A stretch of 64,000 nt of DNA from Apibacter adventoris. GTDB taxonomy: Bacteria > Bacteroidota > Bacteroidia > Flavobacteriales > Weeksellaceae. A model generated the notes under the pieces. That model made no database searches. It had not been told where the DNA came from and worked only from the letters and a program-made list of their open reading frames with translations. Made by a program: the position numbers and the translations under genes. The stretch spans positions 124,001-188,000 of the forward strand of contig NZ_PSZM01000046.1 in assembly GCF_002964975.1 (NCBI RefSeq), written 5' to 3'. Each line of letters opens with the position of its first letter. The first letter of the stretch is position 1. Positions 44,511-53,850 of the stretch are shown piece after piece.

Positions 44511-45590
44511 TTATAAACTAAAAATTTTATAATCAGAACTAATTTGGTCAACTATTTTTTCAGTTCTTTCTTTATGGGTGTCTGAAAGGAAAATTTGTCC
44601 AAACTTCTCTTTATGAACCAGCTTTACTAACTGCGCCACACGATGTTCATCCAGTTTGTCAAAAATGTCATCCATAAGCAAAAGCGGATTTTTTCCGGAT
44701 TTATCTTTAATGAGTTGAAGTTGAGCTAATTTTAAAGAAATTAAAAAAGATTTTTGCTGTCCCTGAGAACCGAATTTTTTAATAGGATAATCAAATAAAT
44801 TAAAGATAAGATCATCTTTATGAATTCCTTGAGTAGTATAGGTACAGACTCGATCTTTATCAATGTTTTCCTTTAAAATATTATCTAAACTATTCTTATT
44901 CAGATCAGAAATATACTGTATGGAGACAGTCTCTTTTCCGAGAGAAAGAACCGAATAAAATTTAGAGAAATTTGGTAAATAATTCGAGATAAAGTCTTTT
45001 CGTAGCCGATGAATTTTAGTACCATTTTCAATAAGTTCAGAATCATATATTTCTAAGCTTATTGCATCAAAAGTATGAGTAGTGGAAAATAATTTTAATA
45101 AAGCATTTCTTTGAGCTAAGGCTTTTTGATATCGAATTAGTAGATGTAAATATTCTGGATTAATTTGGCTTATCATTCCATCCATAAATTTTCTCCTATA
45201 TTCACTTCCTTCTGTAATCAGATTCTGGTCGTAAGGAGAAATCATAACGGAGGGATATTTTCCAATATGTTCAGATAGTTTTTCGTAAGCTTTGTTATTT
45301 CTTTTAATTATTTTTTTTTGTCCTGGTTGAACTAAAAGTTTTATAATATCTTCAGTTGAGTCATCTGCAAAATCACCTTCCAGAGAGAAAAATTTTTCTC
45401 CAAATCGAATATTATTCTGGTCTGAATAATTTAGATAACTTTTAGTAAGTGATAGATAATGAATAGCATCTAAAATATTAGTTTTACCCACTCCATTGTT
45501 ACCTACAAAACAGTTAATATTAGCAGAAAAAGAAAATTGCTTTTCTGCAAAGTTTTTGAAATTGAATAACTTTAGATCTTTCAGATACAT
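44511..45590 (-). CDS. recF: DNA replication/repair protein RecF
   Basis: 359 residues, normal length. Walker A VGNNGVGKTNILDAIH (28-43), the signature region KFGSQGQQKSFLISLKLAQL and Walker B LLLMDDIFDKLDEHR are present. RecF helps load RecA at gaps in single-stranded DNA together with RecO and RecR. It lies 8 bp downstream of the E1 dehydrogenase gene, so the two are probably cotranscribed. Confidence 0.97.
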   Translation of the reverse strand: MYLKDLKLFNFKNFAEKQFSFSANINCFVGNNGVGKTNILDAIHYLSLTKSYLNYSDQNNIRFGEKFFSLEGDFADDSTEDIIKLLVQPGQKKIIKRNNKAYEKLSEHIGKYPSVMISPYDQNLITEGSEYRRKFMDGMISQINPEYLHLLIRYQKALAQRNALLKLFSTTHTFDAISLEIYDSELIENGTKIHRLRKDFISNYLPNFSKFYSVLSLGKETVSIQYISDLNKNSLDNILKENIDKDRVCTYTTQGIHKDDLIFNLFDYPIKKFGSQGQQKSFLISLKLAQLQLIKDKSGKNPLLLMDDIFDKLDEHRVAQLVKLVHKEKFGQIFLSDTHKERTEKIVDQISSDYKIFSL

Positions 45591-45598
45591 CTTAAAAA

Positions 45599-48061
45599 TT
45601 ATCTGATTTTTGGATATTCTAAAGGATTTGCCTCATGCATAATTTCATATATTCCTTCTACTATATCATCTAAGGAAGGTTTGGAAAAATAATCTCCATC
45701 TGAACTGTAAGCAGGGCGATGTTCTTGGGCTGTTATTGTTTTTGGAGCGGAATCTAAATATTGATAACCTTTTTGCTCTTCCAAAACTTTTTGCATTAAA
45801 TATGAGTTTGCTCCACCTGGAACATCTTCATCAATAATAACTAAGCGGTTGGTTTTTTTTAGGCTTTCCACTACTTGATGTTTATTATCAAAAGGAACCA
45901 GAGATTGGGCGTCGATAATTTCAATGTCAATACCTAAAGTTTGTAATTCTTGAGCTGCTTTAGTAACAATTTTCCATGTTGCGCCATAGGTAAGTACCGT
46001 AATATCTTTTCCTTCTCGGGTAATTTCTACTTCTCCTACAGGAGTAGTAAATTCTCCTAAATTATTGGGAAGGAATTCTTTTAAACGGTATCCATTTAAG
46101 CATTCAATAATTAACGAAGGCTCATCCGCTTGTAACATAGTATTGTAAAAGCCGGCAGCTTTGACAAAATTACGAGGAACTAATATAAAGATGCCACGTA
46201 AAAAATGAATTAAACCTCCCATAGGGGATCCGGAATGCCAGATTCCTTCCAATCTGTGTCCGCGAGTACGCACAATAAGAGGGGCTTTTTGTTTTCCTTT
46301 AGTACGGTAACTTAAACTTGCTAAGTCATCACTTAAGGTTTGTAGTCCATAAAGAATATAATCAAGATATTGGATTTCAGCAATGGGACGTAAACCTCTC
46401 ATAGCCATACCGATTCCTTGACCTATTATTGTAGCTTCACGAATGCCTGTATCTGCAATTCGATTTGTACCATATTTTTCTTGTAACCCTTCCATTCCTT
46501 GATTAACATCACCTATTTTTCCTACATCTTCTCCAAAAGCTATGACCTCCGGATATTTTTCAAATATTTTATCAAAATTGTTACGGATCACAATTCTTCC
46601 ATCTACTTCTGCTGGATTTTCATCATAAGTAGGGGGAATAGATGGGACATTTAATGCTGAAAACGGTGTTTCAGGGTATAATTTGGAATTATAATTATCT
46701 TCTTCTTTTATTAAGCTTTCATCTAACCAATTTATAAGATTAGTTTTATCAGGAGAATTTTCCTCTCTGACAATACGTAACACTTTTCTTATGAAGTGAA
46801 ATATATCTTTTTTATAAGGGTTTTCAATATTTTGGAAAGCTTCTTTTTCTTTATTTATAAATAATTTTTTAGGACTCTTTTTACTTAAAATTTCAACTAA
46901 GGATAAAGCTTTATTTTTTAAAAAATTAATATCAGTACGGAATTTATTCCATGCCTTTTTTTGATGTTCTTTAACCAATTGTTTAACTTCTTGTTCCAGG
47001 GATATCAATTCTTCTTCTGAAGCAAGATATAATTCATGATTATTTTCTTTATCGTAAACAATAAATTCTTTAATCCAATTTCTAAATTTTATATTACAAT
47101 CATATTCTTTTTCCCATTGTAAGCGTTCAGCAGATTTGTATCTTTCATGTGATCCCGAAGTAGAGTGCCCCTGAGGTTGTGTTAGCTCAGTTACATGAAC
47201 AATTACAGGAATGTGATTCTCTCTTGCAAATTGTTCTGCTTTTGTATAAGCATCTATAAGTTCAGCATAATTCCATCCTCGAACTTTTATTATTTCACAG
47301 CCCTTACTTTCTTCATTAGATTTACGTTGAAACCCTTGTAAAAGTTCTGTAAAATCTTCTTTTGCTCTTTGACTGGATGAAGTTACAGAAATTCCATAAC
47401 CATCATCCCAGATAGATAAGATCATAGGAATCTGTAATGCACAAGCTGCATTTAAAGCTTCCCAAAAGTGTCCTTCAGCCGTGCTTGCATCTCCGATAGT
47501 TCCAAAGGCAATTTCTTTTCCCTGATTGGAAAAATGAATTTTATTTTCTAAATCTTTTACATTTTTATATACTTTGGAAGCATAAGCTAATCCTAATAAT
47601 CGTGGAATTTGAGCAGCTGTAGGAGAAAGATCGGCAGCTATATTTTTCTGTTCGGTAAGGTTTTTCCAGCTACCATCTTCGTTCACATAATGTGTAGCAT
47701 AATGACAATTCATCATTCTTCCTCCAGATTCTGGTTCCCTATTTTGATTTGTGTCTGCATATAATTGGGCAAAATAATTTTCGATAGTAATTTCACCTAT
47801 AGCTAAAGCAAAAGTTTGATCTCGATAGTATCCAGAACGAAAGTCACCATTTTTAAAAACTTTAGACATAGCAATTTGTGGCAACTCTTTTCCATCTCCT
47901 AAAATTCCAAATTTTGCTTTTCCGGAAAGAACTTCTTTTCTCCCTAACAAGCTACATTCACGGCTAATTAGACATAGACGGTAGTCGTGTAAGACTTCTT
48001 TTTTAAATTCCTGAAAACTTAAATTAGCTTCGGACTCTATAGAAACTTTTTTTTCAATCAC
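45599..48061 (-). CDS. 2-Oxoacid dehydrogenase E1, fused alpha and beta subunits
   Basis: 820 residues: an alpha part (about 20-400) fused to a beta part (about 480-820). The thiamine diphosphate motif starts at GDASTAEGHFWEALNAACAL (190-209) and ends at SIWDDGYGIS; the active-site loop SGSHERYKSAERL is also present. The beta part begins after PSIPPTYDENPAE with VIAFGEDVGKIGDVNQGMEG. It decarboxylates a branched-chain 2-oxoacid or pyruvate and passes the acyl group to an E2 lipoyl protein, which is not adjacent. The single-chain form is usual in Flavobacteriia. Branched-chain substrate is likely but not proven. Confidence 0.92.
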   Translation of the reverse strand: MIEKKVSIESEANLSFQEFKKEVLHDYRLCLISRECSLLGRKEVLSGKAKFGILGDGKELPQIAMSKVFKNGDFRSGYYRDQTFALAIGEITIENYFAQLYADTNQNREPESGGRMMNCHYATHYVNEDGSWKNLTEQKNIAADLSPTAAQIPRLLGLAYASKVYKNVKDLENKIHFSNQGKEIAFGTIGDASTAEGHFWEALNAACALQIPMILSIWDDGYGISVTSSSQRAKEDFTELLQGFQRKSNEESKGCEIIKVRGWNYAELIDAYTKAEQFARENHIPVIVHVTELTQPQGHSTSGSHERYKSAERLQWEKEYDCNIKFRNWIKEFIVYDKENNHELYLASEEELISLEQEVKQLVKEHQKKAWNKFRTDINFLKNKALSLVEILSKKSPKKLFINKEKEAFQNIENPYKKDIFHFIRKVLRIVREENSPDKTNLINWLDESLIKEEDNYNSKLYPETPFSALNVPSIPPTYDENPAEVDGRIVIRNNFDKIFEKYPEVIAFGEDVGKIGDVNQGMEGLQEKYGTNRIADTGIREATIIGQGIGMAMRGLRPIAEIQYLDYILYGLQTLSDDLASLSYRTKGKQKAPLIVRTRGHRLEGIWHSGSPMGGLIHFLRGIFILVPRNFVKAAGFYNTMLQADEPSLIIECLNGYRLKEFLPNNLGEFTTPVGEVEITREGKDITVLTYGATWKIVTKAAQELQTLGIDIEIIDAQSLVPFDNKHQVVESLKKTNRLVIIDEDVPGGANSYLMQKVLEEQKGYQYLDSAPKTITAQEHRPAYSSDGDYFSKPSLDDIVEGIYEIMHEANPLEYPKIR

Positions 48062-48165
48062 TTCGTAATATTATTTAATAAAAACCAAGCAAAGTTACAG
48101 ATTTTATTAGAACGAAAGTTCATATTAAAGAGCTAAAAAAACAAAAATTTGTAAACTAAATTTTA

Positions 48166-48173
48166 TAATTTTG
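48166..48173 (+). promoter_or_regulatory. -7 promoter box of ppc
   Basis: TAATTTTG, 18 bp upstream of the ATG at 48192. It includes the TTG at 48171, so that codon is not the start of ppc. Confidence 0.5.
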
Positions 48174-48191
48174 TTATATCAATATAAAAAT

Positions 48192-50750
48192 ATGAATAAT
48201 AATATTGCTGAAAATACTTTTAGGCAGGAAGTAGAAAATAAATATATTGTTTACAATAGTTTATTTTCTAATTTGCCCTATGATGATATGGGGAAATTGG
48301 GAGCTTTAACTCCTATGTTATGTGATTTAAGTATTAAAGAGTTAAAAAAGTCTAAAAACCCTAGTGATATAATAAACACATTTTTGAATAAGTTTGCTCA
48401 TATTAAAGGAGAACAGGAAAAAATAGATTTATTATTTAAAATAATTCAGTTCATAGAAAGAGAGGTAGTTTTATTTGATTCTGTAGAAGATGCTTCTTTT
48501 GACCGGATAGTTGGATTGCAACACCAAAAAGGGACATTAGAGAATATGTATCAGGTGGCTCAGCAACAAAAAAAACTAGATGCTGTTTATGAAGAATTAA
48601 AAACTTTTAAAGTACGAGTAGTTTTTACTGCCCACCCTACTCAATTTTATCCGAACCCGGTTTTAAGAATTATTGCAGATTTAACTCAGGCTATACAAAA
48701 AAATAATATTTCTCAAATTAATGATTTACTTCAACAATTAGGTAAAACTCCGTTTATTAACAAAACGAAGCCTACTCCCTTAGAAGAAGCTAAAAGCATT
48801 ATGTATTATTTACGTTATGTTTATTATAAAGCTATAGGTCAATTGCACGAAAAATTATTTTTAGAACATTATAAGCCTGGTGAAGATTTTATTCCTGTTA
48901 TGGAATTAGGTTTTTGGCCGGGTGGAGATAGAGATGGAAATCCTTTTGTAACAGCTGAAATTACTAAACAGGTAACTGAAGAATTAAAGATTAATATATT
49001 GAAATGTTATTATGAGGATTTAAGAGGTATTTTAAGAAAACTTACTTTTAGAGGAGTTTATGAAAAGTTGGAAAATTTGTCTGGTCTTATATATGAAAAT
49101 ACTTTTAGTTTAAGGAATGATTTAACTACGGAAGATATTTTACAAAAAGTGGAAGAAATAAAAAAGGTTTTAATTGAAAAACATGATGGATTATTCTCAA
49201 ATGAATTAGATAGATTTACACGTCAGGTTAAAACCTTTAAATTACATTTTGCATCCTTAGATATCAGGCAAGATAGCAGTATTCATAATCTTATTTTAAA
49301 TAAAATTGTTAAGCGATATAATTTGTCAGACAATTCTTATGATAAAATGGATAATGAAGAGAAGTTTTACATATTGTTTCAATCTAACATAATTATTAAA
49401 GAAGAAGATTTTGAAGAAGACATTATAAAAGATACAATTCGGAATATTAAGCAATTAAAAAAAATTCAAAAAGAAAACGGTGAGCGTTCAATTCACAGAT
49501 ATATTATTAGTAATTCTACTACTATATTTAGTGTGTTGGAAGTATTGGCATTATTTGATTTTTGTGGATATAAACCTCAGGAAATAAATGTGGATATAAT
49601 TCCTTTGTTTGAAACTGTAGAGGGTTTAGACAATGCTGAAAATGTTATGGAGCAATTGTATAATTTACCATTATATAGAAACCATTTAGAAAGAAGGAGA
49701 AAACAGCAGACAATTATGCTTGGATTTTCAGATGGAACCAAAGATGGAGGATATGTAAAAGCTAACTGGGGGATATTTAAAGCTAAAGAAAGGTTAACTC
49801 AAGTATCTAAAAATAATAATATTGAAGTATTATTTTTTGATGGAAGAGGAGGACCTCCGGCAAGAGGAGGTGGAAAAACCAGACAATTTTATGCATCACA
49901 AAGCCCCACCATTGCTTCTAATCAAATTCAATTAACTATTCAGGGTCAAACTATAACGTCTTCCTATGGTTCTGTAGATCAAGCTAAACATAATTTTGAA
50001 CAATTAATTACCGCTGGAATTTCAAATAAAGTTTTTGTAGATGTAAAGTTGAATCTCACTTCTGAAGACAGAAATATTTTAAATAGGCTTTCAGCAATAA
50101 GTTATAAAAAATATTTGGAACTAAAAAATCACCCTCAATTTATTTCTTATTTAGAAGAAAGAAGTACGGTAGAATATTACGGAAAAGCTAATATTGGAAG
50201 TCGACCTTCAAAAAGAGGTAAAACTTCAGGGTTGAGTTTTAAAGATTTACGTGCAATTCCTTTTGTAGGTTCATGGAGCCAGTCTAAACAAAATGTTCCT
50301 GGGTATTTTGGTTTTGGCACTGCTGTTTTAAAACTAAAAGAAGAGGGTAAAATGCCCGATTTACAAGAGCTTTATAAAAGGTCTTTGTATTTTAAAACCT
50401 TAGTTCAAAATAGTATGATGTCGATGATTAAATGTAACTTTACTTTAACTTCATATATGAAAGAAAATGATAAATATTCAGATTTTTGGAATATTTTAAA
50501 TGATGAATATTTATTGACTTGTAAATTATTATTAGAAGTTGCCCAACAGAAGGTTTTGATGGAAAAAGAAGAAATAAACCGGCTTTCTGTATTATGTAGG
50601 GAAAAAATTATGTTACCCTTATTAATTATACAACAATTTTCTTTGCAGAAAATACATGAAGTGGATAAGGATGAAGAAAGGCTAATTTATGAAAAAATGC
50701 TTGTGCGTACTTTATATGGAATAATAAATGCAAGTCGAAACTCTGCTTAA
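48192..50750 (+). CDS. ppc: Phosphoenolpyruvate carboxylase
   Basis: 852 residues from the ATG at 48192 (MNNNIAENTFRQEVENKY). Conserved blocks: VFTAHPTQFYPNPVLR with the catalytic His, GFWPGGDRDGNPFVT, LDIRQDSS, MLGFSDGTKDGGYVKANW, FFDGRGGPPARGGGKT and SRPSKRGKTSGLSFKDLRAI. It carboxylates phosphoenolpyruvate to oxaloacetate, replenishing the citric-acid cycle. The C-terminus reads RNSA in place of the usual RNTG, a small change at the end that takes part in catalysis and may alter kinetics. Divergent from the E1 dehydrogenase gene. Confidence 0.96.
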   Translation: MNNNIAENTFRQEVENKYIVYNSLFSNLPYDDMGKLGALTPMLCDLSIKELKKSKNPSDIINTFLNKFAHIKGEQEKIDLLFKIIQFIEREVVLFDSVEDASFDRIVGLQHQKGTLENMYQVAQQQKKLDAVYEELKTFKVRVVFTAHPTQFYPNPVLRIIADLTQAIQKNNISQINDLLQQLGKTPFINKTKPTPLEEAKSIMYYLRYVYYKAIGQLHEKLFLEHYKPGEDFIPVMELGFWPGGDRDGNPFVTAEITKQVTEELKINILKCYYEDLRGILRKLTFRGVYEKLENLSGLIYENTFSLRNDLTTEDILQKVEEIKKVLIEKHDGLFSNELDRFTRQVKTFKLHFASLDIRQDSSIHNLILNKIVKRYNLSDNSYDKMDNEEKFYILFQSNIIIKEEDFEEDIIKDTIRNIKQLKKIQKENGERSIHRYIISNSTTIFSVLEVLALFDFCGYKPQEINVDIIPLFETVEGLDNAENVMEQLYNLPLYRNHLERRRKQQTIMLGFSDGTKDGGYVKANWGIFKAKERLTQVSKNNNIEVLFFDGRGGPPARGGGKTRQFYASQSPTIASNQIQLTIQGQTITSSYGSVDQAKHNFEQLITAGISNKVFVDVKLNLTSEDRNILNRLSAISYKKYLELKNHPQFISYLEERSTVEYYGKANIGSRPSKRGKTSGLSFKDLRAIPFVGSWSQSKQNVPGYFGFGTAVLKLKEEGKMPDLQELYKRSLYFKTLVQNSMMSMIKCNFTLTSYMKENDKYSDFWNILNDEYLLTCKLLLEVAQQKVLMEKEEINRLSVLCREKIMLPLLIIQQFSLQKIHEVDKDEERLIYEKMLVRTLYGIINASRNSA

Positions 50751-50775
50751 ATAAAATATTATAACTGTAAATACC

Positions 50776-50803
50776 AAAAGAGAGTTATTTTTTACTCTCT
50801 TTT
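50776..50803 (+). terminator. Hairpin terminator of ppc
   Basis: Perfect 10-bp stem AAAAGAGAGT / ACTCTCTTTT (50776-50785 and 50794-50803) with an 8-nt T-rich loop, 26 bp after the stop codon and followed by T-rich sequence. Confidence 0.8.
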
Positions 50804-51244
50804 GCTTTTATCAATTTTTCAGTTTTTTTGTTATAGGGAGTTATTAAAAAATAAAAGTTTGAAATGAATAATTCCATCTAACAAAGATAAGCTTCCATAT
50901 AAAAATGTTCAATTATTAAACCTTATTTATAAAGAGTCGTAAATCTTTATAATATGCATATCCCAATCCAAGAAATCCCTAATATTGAGAAACTCAAAAA
51001 AATAATAAAAAAAATATTTTAATTATCCATTAAATAACTATAAGGTATAATTAATAAAACTAAAAACTAAAGCTGTTTTTTATTGGATTTGGAAAAAATC
51101 TATTCTGTTTTGAAAATAGTGATTCCTATGCGTCCTAACAAGGTTATTCTAGACCTTAAAAAGCAATAATAATTTCAATAAAATAATATGGAGATTCATT
51201 TCATTATTTAATGTAATTTTCAAGAAGAAAAAAATAATAAGGAT
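50804..51244. other. Gene-free stretch, possible decayed gene
   Basis: About 440 bp with no intact gene. On the minus strand a short open stretch at about 50918-50985 reads GFLGLGYAYYKDLRLFINKV and stops, and another near 51110-51170 reads ITLLGRIGITIFKTE. These could be remnants of a membrane protein gene, but the evidence is thin. Confidence 0.3.
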
Positions 51245-51252
51245 TATCTTTG
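51245..51252 (+). promoter_or_regulatory. -7 promoter box of the HAD gene pair
   Basis: TATCTTTG, 17 bp upstream of the ATG at 51270, fits TAnnTTTG. Confidence 0.5.
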
Positions 51253-51269
51253 TTTAATAGATTTAATAT

Positions 51270-52040
51270 ATGATAAAAGCAATATTCTTTGATATAGATG
51301 GAACATTAATTAGTTTTAAAGCTCATACAATAAACTCACAGACCTTAAAAGCTTTGTATTCAGCTAAACAGAATGGGGTGAAATTATTTATTGCAACTGG
51401 ACGACATAAATTGGAAACAGATCGTTTTAACGGTTTTAAATTTGAGGGTCATGTAACTATGAACGGACAATATTGTTTTAATCAGGAAAAGGTTATATAT
51501 AAAAACCCTATAGATAAACTCTCTGTTCAATCTGTAATTTCCATAGCTCAAAAAAGTGGAGAAGCATATATGTTTTTTGAAGAAAACAATGTGTACCTTA
51601 ACAAAAAGAACATATATGTAGAAAAAGTACTGGAGGATATAAATGTAACCAATATACAAATAGAAGACTTGAGTTCTTTTTCAGACAAAGAAATATTCCA
51701 GATTGTAAGTTTTGTGAATGTTGAGAAAGAAGATGAGGTAAAAAAGCAACTTCCTAGTTGTGAAGTGACCCGTTGGCATCCTTTATTTATGGATATAAAC
51801 CCAAAAGGTGGAAATAAAAAATTAGGTATACAAAAAATGTTAGAATATTATAGTATTTCTCCAGATGAAATAATGACAATAGGTGATGGAGAAAATGATA
51901 TATCTATGTTAGAACTGGCACAATATAGTGTTGCTATGGGAAATGCTTCTGATGAAGTAAAATCTCATGCAAAATATATTACCTCTAGTGTAGATCAGGA
52001 TGGGGTAATTCAAGCTTTAAAACATTATCAAATTATATAA
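51270..52040 (+). CDS. Cof-type HAD-superfamily phosphatase, copy 1
   Basis: 256 residues. HAD motifs: FFDIDGTLISF (motif I, catalytic Asp pair), FIATGRHK (motif II), NPKGGNKKLGIQ (motif III Lys) and TIGDGENDISMLELA (motif IV), with a C2B cap between. Members dephosphorylate sugar phosphates, flavin mononucleotide or similar small molecules. It lies 6 bp upstream of a second HAD gene and is probably cotranscribed. Confidence 0.92.
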   Translation: MIKAIFFDIDGTLISFKAHTINSQTLKALYSAKQNGVKLFIATGRHKLETDRFNGFKFEGHVTMNGQYCFNQEKVIYKNPIDKLSVQSVISIAQKSGEAYMFFEENNVYLNKKNIYVEKVLEDINVTNIQIEDLSSFSDKEIFQIVSFVNVEKEDEVKKQLPSCEVTRWHPLFMDINPKGGNKKLGIQKMLEYYSISPDEIMTIGDGENDISMLELAQYSVAMGNASDEVKSHAKYITSSVDQDGVIQALKHYQII

Positions 52041-52046
52041 AAAGAA

Positions 52047-52814
52047 ATGATGAAAAATATTTTTGCTTTCGATATAGATGGAACTTTAATGAAATTTAGT
52101 AGTCCTAAAATAGACCAATATGCAGAAATGTCTATAAAAGAGGCTAAGAAATTAGGAGAGGTAGTATTGGCTTCAGCACGTCCCTATAGAGGAATTACCA
52201 GTCTATATAATTCCAATTTATCTATAGACCATATTGTAGCTTTAAATGGAGCCCATATAATTTCAGGGAATAAGGAAAAAATGGTCCCCATTCCTACAGA
52301 AATTGCGAAAATATTAATTTCACAAAAATCTAATTATCCTAATTTTTGGATATACACAAAAAAAGGTTGGTATGCAGATAATATTTCAACTCCAGAATGT
52401 AAAAAAGAAATTTATGGGGTTAATTTTGAGCCATATTCATTTGCAGAATATGAAAACGATGGAATATTAAAAATTTTAATTGTTTTAAATGAAAATATTC
52501 AAGAAACAATAGAAAAAATAAGGAATATATCTAATGATATAACCGTAGTAACCTCTTCAGATACCTTTATTGAAATTTTTTCTTCAAAAATTAATAAATT
52601 TAAAGCTATTCAAAGTTTATATACCGGAGAAGTTCGTATTTATTCATTTGGTGATTCTAATAATGATGAAGAAATGATTAAAAATTCTTTTTGGGGAAGT
52701 GCTGTAAATAATGCTACAGATAATGTAAAATCTTCAGCAAAATACATTTCTAAATATAAATATGGACAAGGGGTTTATGATGCTATGCAAATTATTAAGT
52801 CTAAATTTTTTTAA
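52047..52814 (+). CDS. Cof-type HAD-superfamily phosphatase, copy 2
   Basis: 255 residues, paralogue of the preceding gene. Motif I FAFDIDGTLMKF, motif II LASARPYRG, motif III SSKINKFKAIQ and motif IV SFGDSNNDEEMIKNS. The motif II Thr/Ser is followed by AR rather than GR, and motif IV has FGDSNND in place of IGDGEND, so substrates probably differ from copy 1. Specificity unknown. Confidence 0.9.
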   Translation: MMKNIFAFDIDGTLMKFSSPKIDQYAEMSIKEAKKLGEVVLASARPYRGITSLYNSNLSIDHIVALNGAHIISGNKEKMVPIPTEIAKILISQKSNYPNFWIYTKKGWYADNISTPECKKEIYGVNFEPYSFAEYENDGILKILIVLNENIQETIEKIRNISNDITVVTSSDTFIEIFSSKINKFKAIQSLYTGEVRIYSFGDSNNDEEMIKNSFWGSAVNNATDNVKSSAKYISKYKYGQGVYDAMQIIKSKFF

Positions 52815-52849
52815 CCTGCTGGTTTAAAAGTAGATAGTCGTATTTATTT

Positions 52850-52857
52850 TACTTTTG
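52850..52857 (+). promoter_or_regulatory. -7 promoter box of the ecotin gene
   Basis: TACTTTTG, 32 bp upstream of the ATG at 52890. It suggests the ecotin gene is transcribed separately from the HAD pair. Confidence 0.45.
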
Positions 52858-52889
52858 TTTAAAAATAATTAATAATAAAAAAATAGAAA

Positions 52890-53387
52890 ATGAAAACAGC
52901 AAAAAAAATTTTAATTATGTTATTGGCATTAGGTTTAATAATGTCTTTTGTAAGTAAAAAATCAGAAGTTACCAATGAAGATGATCCCAAAAAAGAATTA
53001 GAACATTTCCCAAAAGCTAAAGAGGGAATGGTAAGATATGTCATTTTTTTAGATAAAAAAACAAATGAAAATTTGTATCAAATAGAATTAATTCCAGGCA
53101 AGGTTATGAATGTAGATTGTAATATTCATAGTTTGATAGGAAAAATAGAAGAAAAAAATTTAGAAGGTTGGGGGTATACATATTATGACTTTTCTTCTGA
53201 TGGGAATACTATGTCTACCCAAATGGCTTGTCCCAAACAAGAGAATAAAAATAAATATATATCAGCCCAATCAATTATGATTAGATATAACAGTAAACTT
53301 CCTATCGTAATATATGCTCCTAAAGGATATGAAATACATTATAAAATTTGGGAAGCAGGTAAAGACAAAAAATCTTTAGAAAATTAA
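52890..53387 (+). CDS. eco: Ecotin-type serine protease inhibitor
   Basis: 165 residues with a signal peptide (about 1-22). FPKAKEGMVRYVIFL, VDCNIHSLIGKIEEK, LEGWGYTYYDF, the reactive loop MSTQMACP (108-115) and RYNSKLPIVIYAP follow the ecotin sequence closely. Cys77 and Cys114 are the conserved disulphide pair. Ecotin is a periplasmic dimer that blocks trypsin-like and elastase-like proteases. By alignment to the E. coli loop STMMACP, the P1 residue is Gln111 in place of Met, which should change which proteases are bound. It may protect the cell from host or its own secreted proteases. Confidence 0.92.
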   Translation: MKTAKKILIMLLALGLIMSFVSKKSEVTNEDDPKKELEHFPKAKEGMVRYVIFLDKKTNENLYQIELIPGKVMNVDCNIHSLIGKIEEKNLEGWGYTYYDFSSDGNTMSTQMACPKQENKNKYISAQSIMIRYNSKLPIVIYAPKGYEIHYKIWEAGKDKKSLEN

Positions 53388-53815
53388 ACAGTTTTTTATA
53401 ATTATTAAAGACAAAAATATATGTGAGAATATTTTTTTTATCTTTATAATATATAATTAATTAAAATTAGAAGTTAAATACTGAAATGCAAATTATTTCA
53501 ATATTTAACTTCTATTACTTTTTAATATAACGTGAGTCTTAGTAAATTATTAAGTAATTTTTGATCTTTAAATAAAAAAATCAAATTTTTTAAAATTTTG
53601 CCTTTTATTGTCAATATTTTCAAATTAAAATCAATCTTATAATGAAAATATTGGAAACTGTTTTATGTATTAATTTAACTTTTCTATCATTTAAGGGAAA
53701 ATTTCAAAACAAAATAAAAGTATTTAACAAACTAATAAAACTTTTTTAATCTATTTCTAATATAACTTTAATAGAAAATTAATTTACCTCAAATAGCTTT
53801 CTAATTTCTGCAAAA
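53388..53815. other. Intergenic region between ecotin and efflux operon
   Basis: About 430 bp without a gene. It holds the ecotin terminator (53469-53513) and, near 53600-53660, AT-rich sequence with short complementary segments around AATATTTTCAA / TGAAAATATT. Nothing else recognised. Confidence 0.4.
53469..53513 (+). terminator. Long hairpin terminator after ecotin
   Basis: Nineteen-bp stem with one G:T type mismatch (53469-53487 and 53495-53513, loop 7 nt), followed by a T-rich run, about 80 bp past the ecotin stop. Confidence 0.75.
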
Positions 53816-53823
53816 TAATTTTG
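53816..53823 (+). promoter_or_regulatory. -7 promoter box of the metal efflux operon
   Basis: TAATTTTG, 27 bp upstream of the ATG at 53851; it contains the TTG at 53821, which therefore is not the translation start. Confidence 0.45.
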
Positions 53824-53850
53824 CTTAATATAAAAAATATAGCAGAAATA

